A DNA stretch of 64,000 bases, from the NCBI GenBank assembly GCA_019358945.1, contig JAHHIE010000003.1, forward strand, positions 186,001-250,000, read 5' to 3'. Both the position numbers and the translations under genes were made by a program. Shown piece by piece: positions 1-7,471 of the stretch. Positions within the stretch are counted from its first letter, which is position 1; every line of letters begins with the position of its first letter. The notes under the pieces were generated by a model. It searched no databases. It was not told where the DNA came from and was given only the letters and a program-made list of their open reading frames with translations. This DNA is from Stenomitos rutilans HA7619-LM2. GTDB lineage: Bacteria > Cyanobacteriota > Cyanobacteriia > Leptolyngbyales > Leptolyngbyaceae.

Positions 1-627
1 ATGCTGGATGCCATGAGCCACTATGAGGGTAGTGTTCTGGTAATGGATGAAGCGCATGCTAGCGGTGCGATCGGCCCGACCGGACGTGGCATTTACGAAC
101 ACTTTGGGATGAAGCCTCAGCAAACCCTGGAACGAGGCGTGGTGCCCCTTATCATGACGACCTTTTCTAAGTTTGCCGCGTCAGCAGGAGCCGCCATCAG
201 CAGCCATGTGGCCGAACTGAAGCCCTTGCTGGATGTTTCGCCTACCTCGATCGGCACCATTTCCTTACCGCCACCTACAACGGCAGCCGCGTTGGAAAGT
301 ATTCGCCTCGTGCAGCGAGAGCCAGAGCGCGTCAAGAAACTCCAGGAAAACAATCGCTATTTGCGATCGCGCCTTGAAGCCAATGATTTTCTGGTTCTTG
401 GCGAAACGAACGTCGTCCCGGTCATTTTGCCGCCCGAAATTAACCCCAAGCTCTACGCCAGAGAGATGATGGAGTACGGCATTTGGGTTTCACCCATTTG
501 GTTTATCGCCAAGCCCCGGATTCGTGTAACCGTAAACGCGCTGCACACCAAAGAGGAAATCGATCGCCTAGTAACCACTATGGTCAAAGTGCGCGACCTA
601 CTCTACAAGCCAACGATTAGCGCTTGA
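1..627 (+). CDS. Alpha-oxoamine synthase family PLP enzyme, C-terminal part (8-amino-7-oxononanoate synthase-like)
   Basis: C-terminal half of a fold-type I PLP enzyme of the alpha-oxoamine synthase family (BioF, Kbl, serine palmitoyltransferase, ALA synthase), which joins an acyl-CoA to an amino acid with decarboxylation. The visible 208 residues include DEAHASGAIGPTGRG (residues 16-30), where the family's PLP-stacking Asp and His lie, and TFSKF with the likely PLP-binding Lys57. Full family members are about 400 residues, so the gene begins upstream of the window and the ATG at base 1 is probably internal. The family motif near the lysine is usually TFSKALG; TFSKFAASAGA is a divergent version, so the substrate cannot be named. 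BioF is possible because bioA lies 22 kb away, but that is inference. Confidence 0.85.
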   Translation: MLDAMSHYEGSVLVMDEAHASGAIGPTGRGIYEHFGMKPQQTLERGVVPLIMTTFSKFAASAGAAISSHVAELKPLLDVSPTSIGTISLPPPTTAAALESIRLVQREPERVKKLQENNRYLRSRLEANDFLVLGETNVVPVILPPEINPKLYAREMMEYGIWVSPIWFIAKPRIRVTVNALHTKEEIDRLVTTMVKVRDLLYKPTISA

Positions 628-639
628 GTATAGTTTTTG

Positions 640-691
640 GTTGTTAGTTTTTAGAACGCATTAAGCTGTCTAATATCTAAAAACTAACAAC
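640..691. terminator. Bidirectional hairpin between convergent genes
   Basis: A perfect 16-bp inverted repeat (640-655 and 676-691) with a 20-nt loop lies between the convergent oxoamine synthase gene and the minus-strand hypothetical gene. The arms are rich in T on one side and A on the other, so either transcript could form a stem followed by an AU-rich stretch. A dispersed-repeat origin is also possible, because TAGTTTTTAG / CTAACAACT strings are common cyanobacterial intergenic repeats. Confidence 0.5.
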
Positions 692-704
692 TAATAACTA
701 ACAA

Positions 705-1985
705 CTATGCGAGGTTGATCCAGGAATAATCTGCCTGACCAAAGTGAATGCCAAAAGCAATCATCAAGTTTTCAAGGCATTCTATAAGCCATGCTGTTTC
801 GCCCCTCACCTGTGTCTCATAGTGCTTAAGCACGATCGCAAAACGCTTCGCTAAATAGGACTTTACAGCCAGCAGGTTTGATTTTGCTTCGCGACAAAGC
901 AGCATGAGCTTGAGCAAAAGTCCGATCGTGAACGTTGCACCCAGGTTTGTCGTCAAGTCAACAAAGACGCCGTGATGGTTAGGTTGGTGTTTGGGGTTTG
1001 CAATGAGGCGATCGATCAACTGCCCGCAGGTTTGCACCATCAAAAAACTGTTGGGGCGAAGCGTATCATTCTGCGGCAATGTGGTTTCTAATTGATGCTC
1101 CAGCCAGCGGTTAAAATGATGTTTTCCATAGCTTGGACAACTTGAGTGATCGATCGAAGCCGTCAGGTATCCGTACATCTGCTGCTTAACTGATCGATAC
1201 GAAGGCGCTTGACGACTAGAGCTAACAAACTGTTGAGCCAGTTCTCGATAGGTTTTTGAACCTTCTGCCTTACCAGCAAATTTGCGGATAGATAGCTCTA
1301 GCTGTTGATTTGTCAGCAATGTAGGATTGTGAAGTTCAAGGGCAGATCTCGATTCGACTGAGTGCGGACGACGCAACAAATGAGTTGTGTACCGATGTAA
1401 ATCTTGTTCAAATTGTTGCTCTTTCTTGGCTTGAAGTTGGCTCATGACTTGATGGCCCAAATCACTGCTATCCCAATTCATCAAACAATGCGGATATAGG
1501 TAGGGATAGCGAGGCACCAAGCTTTTAATGGGCTGATTTTGATCAGTTTCAGGCGGCAATACTGTCTCTGCTGCATCCACTCGATGTTTTAATTCTGCGT
1601 ATTGCTCACTGTGATGAAAGAGTTTGACCAGTTCACGAAGACGCTGAGTGGCGACAAAGCTAGCAGGCGTTGAAGGGGATGTGCGGAATAGTTCAACTAA
1701 CTCAAACGCAGTATCTGCATGCCCTAAATAAGACCACCAATAGTTCATCAAAATGTAGCAGCAGCGGTTAAGAATTAAACTAAATTCTTGGTCTGCCCAT
1801 TTTGAAAGCACAATGCGATTTAGAGCTACTAAAACATCGGGATCGGAATAGTCTTTACCTTCAATAAATAAGCGATGAAGACGATCGAGCAATTGCTCAG
1901 GATGTTCTATTTTTCTAAGGTTAAGTAAGTGTGTATAGAGAAGTTCTTTGTCACACTGAAAATTTTGGTAGGAGTAGCCTGACAT
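705..1985 (-). CDS. Conserved hypothetical soluble protein
   Basis: Not recognised as a named family. The frame extends to 2069, but the ATG at 1985 (MSGYSYQNF) is preceded by AAGGAAGG at suitable spacing, so I use that start; it gives 426 residues. The protein is soluble, mostly helical, rich in Leu, Gln and His, with no signal peptide and no convincing membrane span. A basic, Gln-rich middle region contains QAKKEQQFEQDLHRY. The C-terminal third (LTTNLGATFTIGLLLKLMLL) is the most hydrophobic stretch and may form a core helical bundle. It is transcribed alone, convergent to the oxoamine synthase gene. Codon use and HIP1 content look native. No function is proposed. Confidence 0.75.
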   Translation of the reverse strand: MSGYSYQNFQCDKELLYTHLLNLRKIEHPEQLLDRLHRLFIEGKDYSDPDVLVALNRIVLSKWADQEFSLILNRCCYILMNYWWSYLGHADTAFELVELFRTSPSTPASFVATQRLRELVKLFHHSEQYAELKHRVDAAETVLPPETDQNQPIKSLVPRYPYLYPHCLMNWDSSDLGHQVMSQLQAKKEQQFEQDLHRYTTHLLRRPHSVESRSALELHNPTLLTNQQLELSIRKFAGKAEGSKTYRELAQQFVSSSRQAPSYRSVKQQMYGYLTASIDHSSCPSYGKHHFNRWLEHQLETTLPQNDTLRPNSFLMVQTCGQLIDRLIANPKHQPNHHGVFVDLTTNLGATFTIGLLLKLMLLCREAKSNLLAVKSYLAKRFAIVLKHYETQVRGETAWLIECLENLMIAFGIHFGQADYSWINLA

Positions 1986-2416
1986 TAGAGAAGCCTTCCT
2001 TAGGGAGCACCCGTGCGTAGAATTTGAGATGGAATATGAATGCAGTCTCAACCAGCAAACCGTGTCCAAAAAGGGATAGCCCTGACTAAATGCTTGAGCG
2101 TTAGTAATAACGACTTGCTCAGTTGTAAAGCTTAGGAACTTAATGCTTGCTGGGGATGTCTGTGATTGTACGGTTGCTCTATTCTACCAGTAAGGAGAAT
2201 CAGGACACTTGGTCAACTGACCACTGGTTTTGAGTAATACTAATCTTTGCAGCATCCTGCTGCGGTTGGAGATCACGTTGCCCCGTTGGGTAAGAGGCAT
2301 TGTGGATTGAGCAAAATTCAGGAGCCAGAATTCAGGGGGCAGAAGAGGTATTCATGCTGGCTTCTAGCTTCTGGCTTCTTGATGAAAACCGCCTCCACTA
2401 ATCTTCAATGCCCTCT
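1986..2416. other. Intergenic region with one dispersed hairpin repeat
   Basis: There is no credible coding sequence here. The only recognisable element is an AGGAGCCAGAA / TTCTGGCTTCTT hairpin repeat at about 2318-2381. The rest would carry the promoter and leader of the minus-strand gene starting at 1985, but I cannot place a promoter with confidence. Confidence 0.5.
2318..2381. repeat. Dispersed AGGAGCCAGAA-type hairpin repeat
   Basis: The left arm (AGGAGCCAGAATTCAGG) and right arm (CTTCTAGCTTCTGGCTTCTT) are complementary over AGCCAGAA and GAAG blocks, so the element folds back on itself. The same family is seen at 4526-4608, inside a gene at 6331-6373, and at 40137-40158. This type of repeat is common in cyanobacterial intergenic DNA; no transposase is associated. 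Confidence 0.6.
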
Positions 2417-3784
2417 CTAACGACTCCGATAGGTAATGTATTCGGTCATGAGTGTTTGGAGCGAGTAACGAGCACTGCCTTCAATGAGCGATCGCCGCAG
2501 TAAGGACTGCAAAACCTCCTGTACTTCTACGGACGAAACAGGACAGGGTAGCGATTGCAGAATTTCGGGAATGGTCAGTGGTTCATGTCCCGTCACCAGG
2601 CATTCCACAATGGCGCGCTCTAAATCTGATAGGCGGTTGAACTGACGATCGAGCAGCGATCGAATGTCTTCAAACAAAGCAGTACCGTGCTGTAGCTGCT
2701 CTAAAAAGTTGGTGACATCGCCCCCAAAGACCTCACGCACGTTCGTGGCAATTTCATTTAGGGCGAATGGATTACCCGCGTAGCGACGGGCAATTGAGCG
2801 CCAGTCACCTTCGGCACAGGAAAAAGCACCTTTGGCTGTCAAAAACTCACGGGCGGCTAACTCCCCTAGCCCCTCAAGCTTTAAGGCAAAAACGCCCTGG
2901 TTCTCACCTTCCATGCGGGCAATTTCTTTTGGCTTTTCCCAACTGGTAATCACGATGCGGCTCTGATAAGCAGTCTGACCAATTTCCTTGAGAAACTCGC
3001 TGTAGTCTTCATAGCCTTCCTGGTATGCTCCATTGTGAACGCCACCCCGCAGCACAGATTCCAAGCCATCTAAAACCACCAGGCACGACTGGTTTCGCAG
3101 GTAGTGCAGCAGTCGTGATAAATCGGTGCTAGTTTCTGTGCCATTGGAAAAAAACTGGACGAGATCGGCAATGAGGGTTTGCAGGGCGGGTGGACGCTCT
3201 AGCGATCGCCAGATAAAGTAATCAAAATGTTTTTTAACCTCATGCGCCAATTTGGCTGCCAGTATGGTTTTGCCAGTGCCGGGGATGCCAAACACATTGA
3301 TGAGACGGTAATTATTGAGAAAAATACGCTCTTGCAGTTGCTCAAGATCTTTGTCGCGCCCAAAGACTAATGGCACTTCAGGCATTTTATCCAAACTTTC
3401 TCGTAACGGTTTTGGCTCGTCCCACAGTAAGCCTGCTTCTAACGCATCTTTCAAGTACCCATCAAATGGTAGTGACTCTTCGTCGTTGGGAGAATCAGAC
3501 CATTTGTGCTGCGATCGCGTTTCCCAGGCTCCTTCAACTGGTCCTTGTAAGCCGCGTTTGCTGACCTTAACGCCTACAACGTCAGACAGCAGCTTCCACA
3601 GTTCTGGCCCAACGTTTTGATTGAAATGGTCAAAACCACAGCGGTTCGCGCATTCCCTGTAAATCTCCTTCGTTGTCCTACCATTCCACGCCCCTTTGAA
3701 CAGGATACGTTGGAGATCATTCAGGCGCTTCCCCTTCTCAGAAAGTAGCTCCTCAACAAACTTGAGTGCCTCATCAGCGTTCAT
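2417..3784 (-). CDS. NB-ARC STAND ATPase with vMAP-type N-terminal HTH domain, short form
   Basis: STAND-class signalling ATPase. Residues 3-80 resemble the N-terminal winged-helix domain found on cyanobacterial NB-ARC/WD40 proteins (vWA-MoxR-associated type). An NB-ARC module follows, with Walker A GIPGTGKT near residues 166-173 and Walker B CLVVLDGLE near 234-242. The C-terminal part (FNRLSDLERAIVECLV) is the usual winged-helix segment. The protein stops there at 455 residues, with none of the WD40 or TPR sensor repeats most relatives carry. The longer frame opens at TTG; I use the ATG at 3784. It is divergent from the NfeD-like gene across a 250-bp region that contains tandem decamers. A role in signalling, cell death or phage defence is inferred from the family only. 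Confidence 0.85.
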   Translation of the reverse strand: MNADEALKFVEELLSEKGKRLNDLQRILFKGAWNGRTTKEIYRECANRCGFDHFNQNVGPELWKLLSDVVGVKVSKRGLQGPVEGAWETRSQHKWSDSPNDEESLPFDGYLKDALEAGLLWDEPKPLRESLDKMPEVPLVFGRDKDLEQLQERIFLNNYRLINVFGIPGTGKTILAAKLAHEVKKHFDYFIWRSLERPPALQTLIADLVQFFSNGTETSTDLSRLLHYLRNQSCLVVLDGLESVLRGGVHNGAYQEGYEDYSEFLKEIGQTAYQSRIVITSWEKPKEIARMEGENQGVFALKLEGLGELAAREFLTAKGAFSCAEGDWRSIARRYAGNPFALNEIATNVREVFGGDVTNFLEQLQHGTALFEDIRSLLDRQFNRLSDLERAIVECLVTGHEPLTIPEILQSLPCPVSSVEVQEVLQSLLRRSLIEGSARYSLQTLMTEYITYRSR

Positions 3785-3820
3785 TTGCAAACCCAGGTAG
3801 ATGCTCGTCCTCTAGTGTAA

Positions 3821-3850
3821 GGCTGAACTTTCCTGAACTTTCCTGAACTT
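3821..3850. repeat. Tandem decamer TCCTGAACTT x3
   Basis: Three adjacent 10-bp units (the first with two mismatches) sit in the divergent region between the NB-ARC gene and the NfeD-like gene. A period of exactly one helical turn would put each unit on the same face of the DNA. A second short direct repeat, CGTCACTACCCAAGT, occurs twice at 3991-4022, just before the ribosome-binding site of the rightward gene. Confidence 0.6.
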
Positions 3851-4034
3851 CGTAGATCTTCAGCTTTTTCTTGGCTGGCGAAATAGTCTTGAATTGTCTG
3901 CATTACAAACGTTTGATTTTCTTGCCACAGTAGAGACATCAGAAATCAGCGCGGATGCTAGTAGCAAAAGACACTATTATCCGTTGCTTCGTCACTACCC
4001 AAGTTTCGTCACTACCCAAGTAAGGAGAGCAACC

Positions 4035-4343
4035 ATGTTTAGTCTGGTTCCCTTTGTGAAAGCGTTAACTGGCACCGCCGCTTCGACTAATCATCAATTC
4101 AATCATCAACCGCAAACAACCAACGCTTCTAATTGCTATACAAACCCTATTGTGGAAGCGATCGTTACTCAAACCATTGCGCCGGGCAGAAGAGGGCAAG
4201 TGAAATGCCAAGGCTCTTGGTGGACGGCTAAATCCATGCAAGGCTTAACGCTACTTCCAGGCAAAGTTGTTTATGTGATTAGTCGTCAAAATATCACGCT
4301 GTACGTTGAGCCTGCTTTTATCGATTCTAGACAAGGACATTAA
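4035..4343 (+). CDS. NfeD-like OB-fold domain protein
   Basis: A 102-residue protein whose second half (GRRGQVKCQGSWWTAKS ... LLPGKVVYVISRQNITLYVEP) matches the small OB-fold domain at the C terminus of NfeD proteins, which work with membrane-bound proteases and flotillin-like proteins. The usual NfeD membrane helices are absent, and the N-terminal 40 residues are a His/Gln/Thr-rich linker. An upstream in-frame start is possible, but the ATG at 4035 has AAGGAGAG 7-9 nt before it and is clearly better. Five bases separate it from the following 55-residue membrane protein, so the two are probably one operon. Confidence 0.75.
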   Translation: MFSLVPFVKALTGTAASTNHQFNHQPQTTNASNCYTNPIVEAIVTQTIAPGRRGQVKCQGSWWTAKSMQGLTLLPGKVVYVISRQNITLYVEPAFIDSRQGH

Positions 4344-4348
4344 CGACT

Positions 4349-4516
4349 ATGGCATTTGCGATCGCGATCTTTACGGGCTTAGTGTTCGTGACCATTGTGG
4401 ATTTCCTTTCTCAAATCAAACGACCTAAAACACTTGAAGAAGAGATTGGCGAGGCTGTCACAAAGTACCTTGCCGAGAACAAAAAGAAGCGAGAGGAAGA
4501 GAAAGAAAAGCCATAA
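4349..4516 (+). CDS. Small single-span membrane protein (55 aa)
   Basis: A 55-codon frame starting 5 nt after the NfeD-like gene. It has one N-terminal hydrophobic helix (AFAIAIFTGLVFVTIVDFL, residues 2-20) followed by a strongly charged tail rich in Lys and Glu (LAENKKKREEEKEKP). The first hydrophobic codons overlap a HIP1-like GCGATCGCG site. NfeD domains often work next to a membrane partner, so this short protein may supply the anchor missing from its neighbour; that is inference. The close spacing and the composition support a real gene. Confidence 0.6.
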   Translation: MAFAIAIFTGLVFVTIVDFLSQIKRPKTLEEEIGEAVTKYLAENKKKREEEKEKP

Positions 4517-4525
4517 GTGGGTAGA

Positions 4526-4608
4526 AGTCAGGAGTCAGAAGTTAGAAATCAGGAGACAGAAGTCTTTGGTTGAGCTACTCTTGGCTCCTGATGCTGACTT
4601 CTGGATGC
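4526..4608. repeat. Dispersed AGAAGTCAGGAGTCAGAAG repeat with inverted arms
   Basis: The left arm AGAAGTCAGGAGTCAGAAG is partly complementary to the right arm CTGATGCTGACTTCTGGATG, giving a foldback element of the same family as 2318-2381. It lies exactly between the small membrane protein and a start-less coding fragment, as if it had inserted there. Confidence 0.6.
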
Positions 4609-4825
4609 TGCCTCATTTGCCATATCTCACTGGCTTGAGAAGCGCTACATCGCAGCTCTAAAAGTGGTGGGCAGAACTCAACTTGAAGCCGTCAGCGATC
4701 GCTATCAGCGTTTGATGATGTCGATCGCTGATGGCAAGATGAGGCTTACGCCTCTAACAGAATTGCTCTATTTCACAGTCATATTTAATCAGTTAAACGC
4801 GGTGCTTAAAGTCAATCCATTTTAA
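4598..4825 (+). pseudogene. Start-less coding fragment downstream of a repeat
   Basis: An open frame of 75 codons begins immediately after a TGA at 4595 inside the dispersed repeat and ends at TAA 4823-4825. From codon 8 it reads like genuine protein: AISHWLEKRYIAALKVVG, then QLEAVSDRYQRLMMSIADG and LTELLYFTVIFNQLN. There is no ATG before the internal MM pair and no ribosome-binding site. The best explanation is the 3' remnant of a gene whose 5' part was lost or displaced when the repeat arrived. A short protein starting at an internal GTG is an alternative. Confidence 0.45.
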
Positions 4826-4884
4826 GCAGTTCAGTCGTTAGGTCTGTTGTGTACGCTACTAACCGCTATTGCTAAACCGAACTT

Positions 4885-5934
4885 ATGAGACCGACAAATT
4901 GTTCCCAATCATCAGTGTTTTCTACCGAAGTTTCTGAAACGAGCGAAGCTCAAACGAATCAATCACACACGAGCGAAGCTCAGAACGATCACCTATCAAA
5001 CTCTGAATTATCGTCTCAAGAAACATGGATTGCCGCTCCTGAGACACATCCATCAAATGAGCCATCGCACCCAAACCGTATGGCTCAAACTGTGTTAATT
5101 GCCGTTGTAAGCGTCATGGGATTAACAGTTATTTCAGGTGTTGTTTATAGCATCCTTGCCAAAGCAAACGTTCAACCACGATCGCAGCCGTCTATCGTTG
5201 AGCCAACGCCATCAGGATGGCATCAAGGTAATCAGACATCGCCAAAGCGTGAAGCACCTTTGCAAACGCAAGACAGCCATGAAGACTCAGCAAAAATGCT
5301 GCTTAATCGAGCTAGACGGCTGGCTGCAATCAGTCGTTTTGAAGACGCGATCGCAGAGGCAAACAAAGTCCCTTTCGATAGTTTGCTCTATCCAGAAACG
5401 CGGCAAGCGATCGACCAATGGTCAGCACAAGCGTTGCAGCAAGAAGCGGAGCAGAAAGCCATACAGCAAAGTAATCAGCAGCACTGGCACCTGGCTCAAC
5501 TAGCGTTAGACCAAGATAATTGGCAAACCGCTTTGCAAGAAGTCAATCAAATCAACGTGAATGCAACAAATCAGAATTCATTCTGGCAACAGCAAAGAGA
5601 GGATATGGTTCAAAAAATAGAGCCCTATCAACACGAGTACAAAGCACGAGAATTTCTTGAGAAAGGTGAATTAGAAAATGCCGTTTATGAAGTAAATCAA
5701 CTTCTACCAATCGCTCCTTGGAGAGAAAAGAGGAACATCATCATTGAACAAGTCAAGCAAAAGCTCACCGACAACGAGGTCGCTCAAAAATGGGATGCGC
5801 GCTGCCGAGCGTTGACCCAAGGCAACATCAGTCGATGCCCTAACTTAGAGGAGCTGAAGGAGTTTGTAGACCTTCTACCATCGACCCGTTGGCTCCCTGG
5901 ATTAAATTCTCCAGGTCGTAAATCAAAGCGTTAA
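4885..5934 (+). CDS. Single-span membrane protein with helical extracytoplasmic domain
   Basis: A 349-residue protein of no recognised family. Residues 1-65 are a polar Ser/Thr/Glu/Gln-rich tail that contains a duplicated TSEAQ motif (residues 20-24 and 29-33, encoded by a 30-bp direct repeat). Residues 68-91 (VLIAVVSVMGLTVISGVVY) form one membrane helix. After a Pro/Ser linker, residues 130-320 are Gln- and Ala-rich helices with TPR-like spacing (ARRLAAISRFEDAIAEANKV, LALDQDNWQTALQEVNQI, FLEKGELENAVYEVNQL), probably three helical hairpins outside the membrane. A strong terminator follows, so the gene is likely monocistronic. Function unknown. Confidence 0.75.
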   Translation: MRPTNCSQSSVFSTEVSETSEAQTNQSHTSEAQNDHLSNSELSSQETWIAAPETHPSNEPSHPNRMAQTVLIAVVSVMGLTVISGVVYSILAKANVQPRSQPSIVEPTPSGWHQGNQTSPKREAPLQTQDSHEDSAKMLLNRARRLAAISRFEDAIAEANKVPFDSLLYPETRQAIDQWSAQALQQEAEQKAIQQSNQQHWHLAQLALDQDNWQTALQEVNQINVNATNQNSFWQQQREDMVQKIEPYQHEYKAREFLEKGELENAVYEVNQLLPIAPWREKRNIIIEQVKQKLTDNEVAQKWDARCRALTQGNISRCPNLEELKEFVDLLPSTRWLPGLNSPGRKSKR

Positions 5935-5945
5935 ACCGCGAGGAA

Positions 5946-5990
5946 GGCTGATATAGTGCTGTTTAACAGTGGAGTAAGCACTATATCGCC
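5946..5990 (+). terminator. Intrinsic terminator
   Basis: An 11-bp perfect stem (GATATAGTGCT at 5950-5960 with AGCACTATATC at 5977-5987) is extended by a GGC/GCC pairing across a one-base bulge. It is followed by TTTCTTCT. It lies 12 bp after the stop of the membrane-protein gene. Confidence 0.7.
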
Positions 5991-6094
5991 TTTCTTCTCA
6001 ACGTGAAGTACGGTGTTAGACTGCTTTAGCGCACACCACATGGAGTGATGTCAACTGTATTGATAACAAGCTAAGAAAGCAGAGGTAAGTGTCT

Positions 6095-7327
6095 ATGGAA
6101 TCCTCTATGTCTAGCAATCCAAGCTTAACGGCAACACCTCAAAGCTCGATCGCCATCCGCGTCATTCCGGTGAAATCAGCCGTAGAGCAAGAGTGGTTCT
6201 TAGATGTGCCGTCGATCGTTTATGCTAACGATTCCAACTGGGTACCGCCGCTTCGCAGCAGTGTTGCCAAGCAGTTGGCAACAACGAATCCGTTTTTGCA
6301 ATATGGGCGATTACAGCAGTTTTTGGCAGTGAGGGGGGAAGAGCCAGGAGTCAGGAGTCAGGAGCCAGGAGGGCGATCAAAACTCAAAACACCTTCTCTG
6401 CTTGGTCGGATTGTGGCAGCGGTGAACGATCGCTTGATCGATCGTGAAGGGCAAAAGGTGGGACTGTTCGGCTACTTTGAATGCGTGCCTGATTTTGCCG
6501 TGGCGAAGGCGTTGTTGGATGCTGCATGCCAGTGGTTGCGGGAACAGGGCATGACGATCGTGCGAGGGCCGATCGACCTTTCGACCCACAATAATTGTCT
6601 GTTTTTGGTGGATGGCTTTGATTCGCCACCGATGATGATGATGCCTTATAATCCGCCCTACTACCCGCAATTTGTAGAGAAAGACGGCTGGCAAAAAGCA
6701 AAAGATGCCTATGCGTACAACTTTCCACTCGACAAACCGCTGTCACCAGAATTTGAGAAAGGCTACCGGATTGCGTTGAAGTCGGGAGTTACCTTTCGGC
6801 CATTGCGAACCAAAGGCGAAGGGTTTGAGCAGGATTGCATTAGCCTCTATAACCTGTTTACAAAAGCCTTCTCAAATAACTGGAGTTCGACCCCCCGCAC
6901 ACAGGAAGAGTTTTTGGAGGAAGCAAAAGATCTGCAAAGTTTGGTTGATCCAGATGTGTTTCCGATCGCTGAATATAACGGTGAAATGATTGGCTTTTGG
7001 ATGGGTCTGCCAGACTACAATGTTCCGCTTAAACATGTGAATGGAAAATTGAATTGGTTCGGCATCCTTAAGTTTCTCTGGTATCGTCGTCAAATTGATC
7101 AGGGGCGCGTCATTGCCATTTGTTCCTTACCAGAATTCCGTCGCAAAATGGTACCGCTGGGACTCATTTATTTGGGCATGAAAGGCGGTATTCAAAAAGG
7201 GAAACCCTACAAACGCGCAGAACTTTCCTGGGTTTACGAAGACAATTTTCCCTCACGCAAACTCATCGAAGCCTCCGGAGGCACGATCTATAAAACCTAC
7301 CGTATTTACGAAAAGGTTCTTGAGTGA
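6095..7327 (+). CDS. GNAT-fold acyltransferase-like protein
   Basis: A 410-residue protein of the acyl-CoA N-acyltransferase (GNAT-fold) type seen in many bacteria next to lipid or cell-wall genes. The N-terminal part carries the family pattern FLDVPSIVYANDSNWVPPL. The C-terminal part has a GNAT-like core (VFPIAEYNGEMIGFWMGLPD, then RVIAICSLPEFRRKMVPLGLIY) and ends AELSWVYEDNFPSRKLIEASG. The longer frame opens at GTG 6089; the ATG at 6095, with GAGG 9-12 nt before it, is a better start. Residues around 80-93 are encoded by a dispersed GGAGTCAGGAG repeat inserted in frame, which lengthens a surface loop. Transcribed alone. The acyl donor and acceptor are unknown. Confidence 0.75.
   Translation: MESSMSSNPSLTATPQSSIAIRVIPVKSAVEQEWFLDVPSIVYANDSNWVPPLRSSVAKQLATTNPFLQYGRLQQFLAVRGEEPGVRSQEPGGRSKLKTPSLLGRIVAAVNDRLIDREGQKVGLFGYFECVPDFAVAKALLDAACQWLREQGMTIVRGPIDLSTHNNCLFLVDGFDSPPMMMMPYNPPYYPQFVEKDGWQKAKDAYAYNFPLDKPLSPEFEKGYRIALKSGVTFRPLRTKGEGFEQDCISLYNLFTKAFSNNWSSTPRTQEEFLEEAKDLQSLVDPDVFPIAEYNGEMIGFWMGLPDYNVPLKHVNGKLNWFGILKFLWYRRQIDQGRVIAICSLPEFRRKMVPLGLIYLGMKGGIQKGKPYKRAELSWVYEDNFPSRKLIEASGGTIYKTYRIYEKVLE
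6331..6373 (+). repeat. Dispersed repeat inserted in frame in a coding sequence
   Basis: GAGCCAGGAGTCAGGAGTCA and the bases around it match the intergenic repeat family at 2318, 4526 and 40137, but here they lie inside the GNAT-like gene and keep its frame. They encode a Gly/Glu/Arg/Ser-rich loop (GEEPGVRSQEPGGRS). Confidence 0.7.
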
Positions 7328-7471
7328 GTCAATTTTTCTAATTTAAAAAAATCTAAGCCTAAAAGAACCACATTCTTTAAAGGATGAACTTTTGGCTGCA
7401 ACGCGATCGCGTTTTGATTGAGTCACACCACGTCTGATAGTTGTTTGCTGCTCGACCTATCTACTAAAGCA

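Noticed and set aside
2417-5934. Calling the STAND ATPase and its neighbours a defence island
   Set aside because: No nuclease, methylase or typical defence gene is adjacent. Only the ATPase family suggests it, which is too weak.
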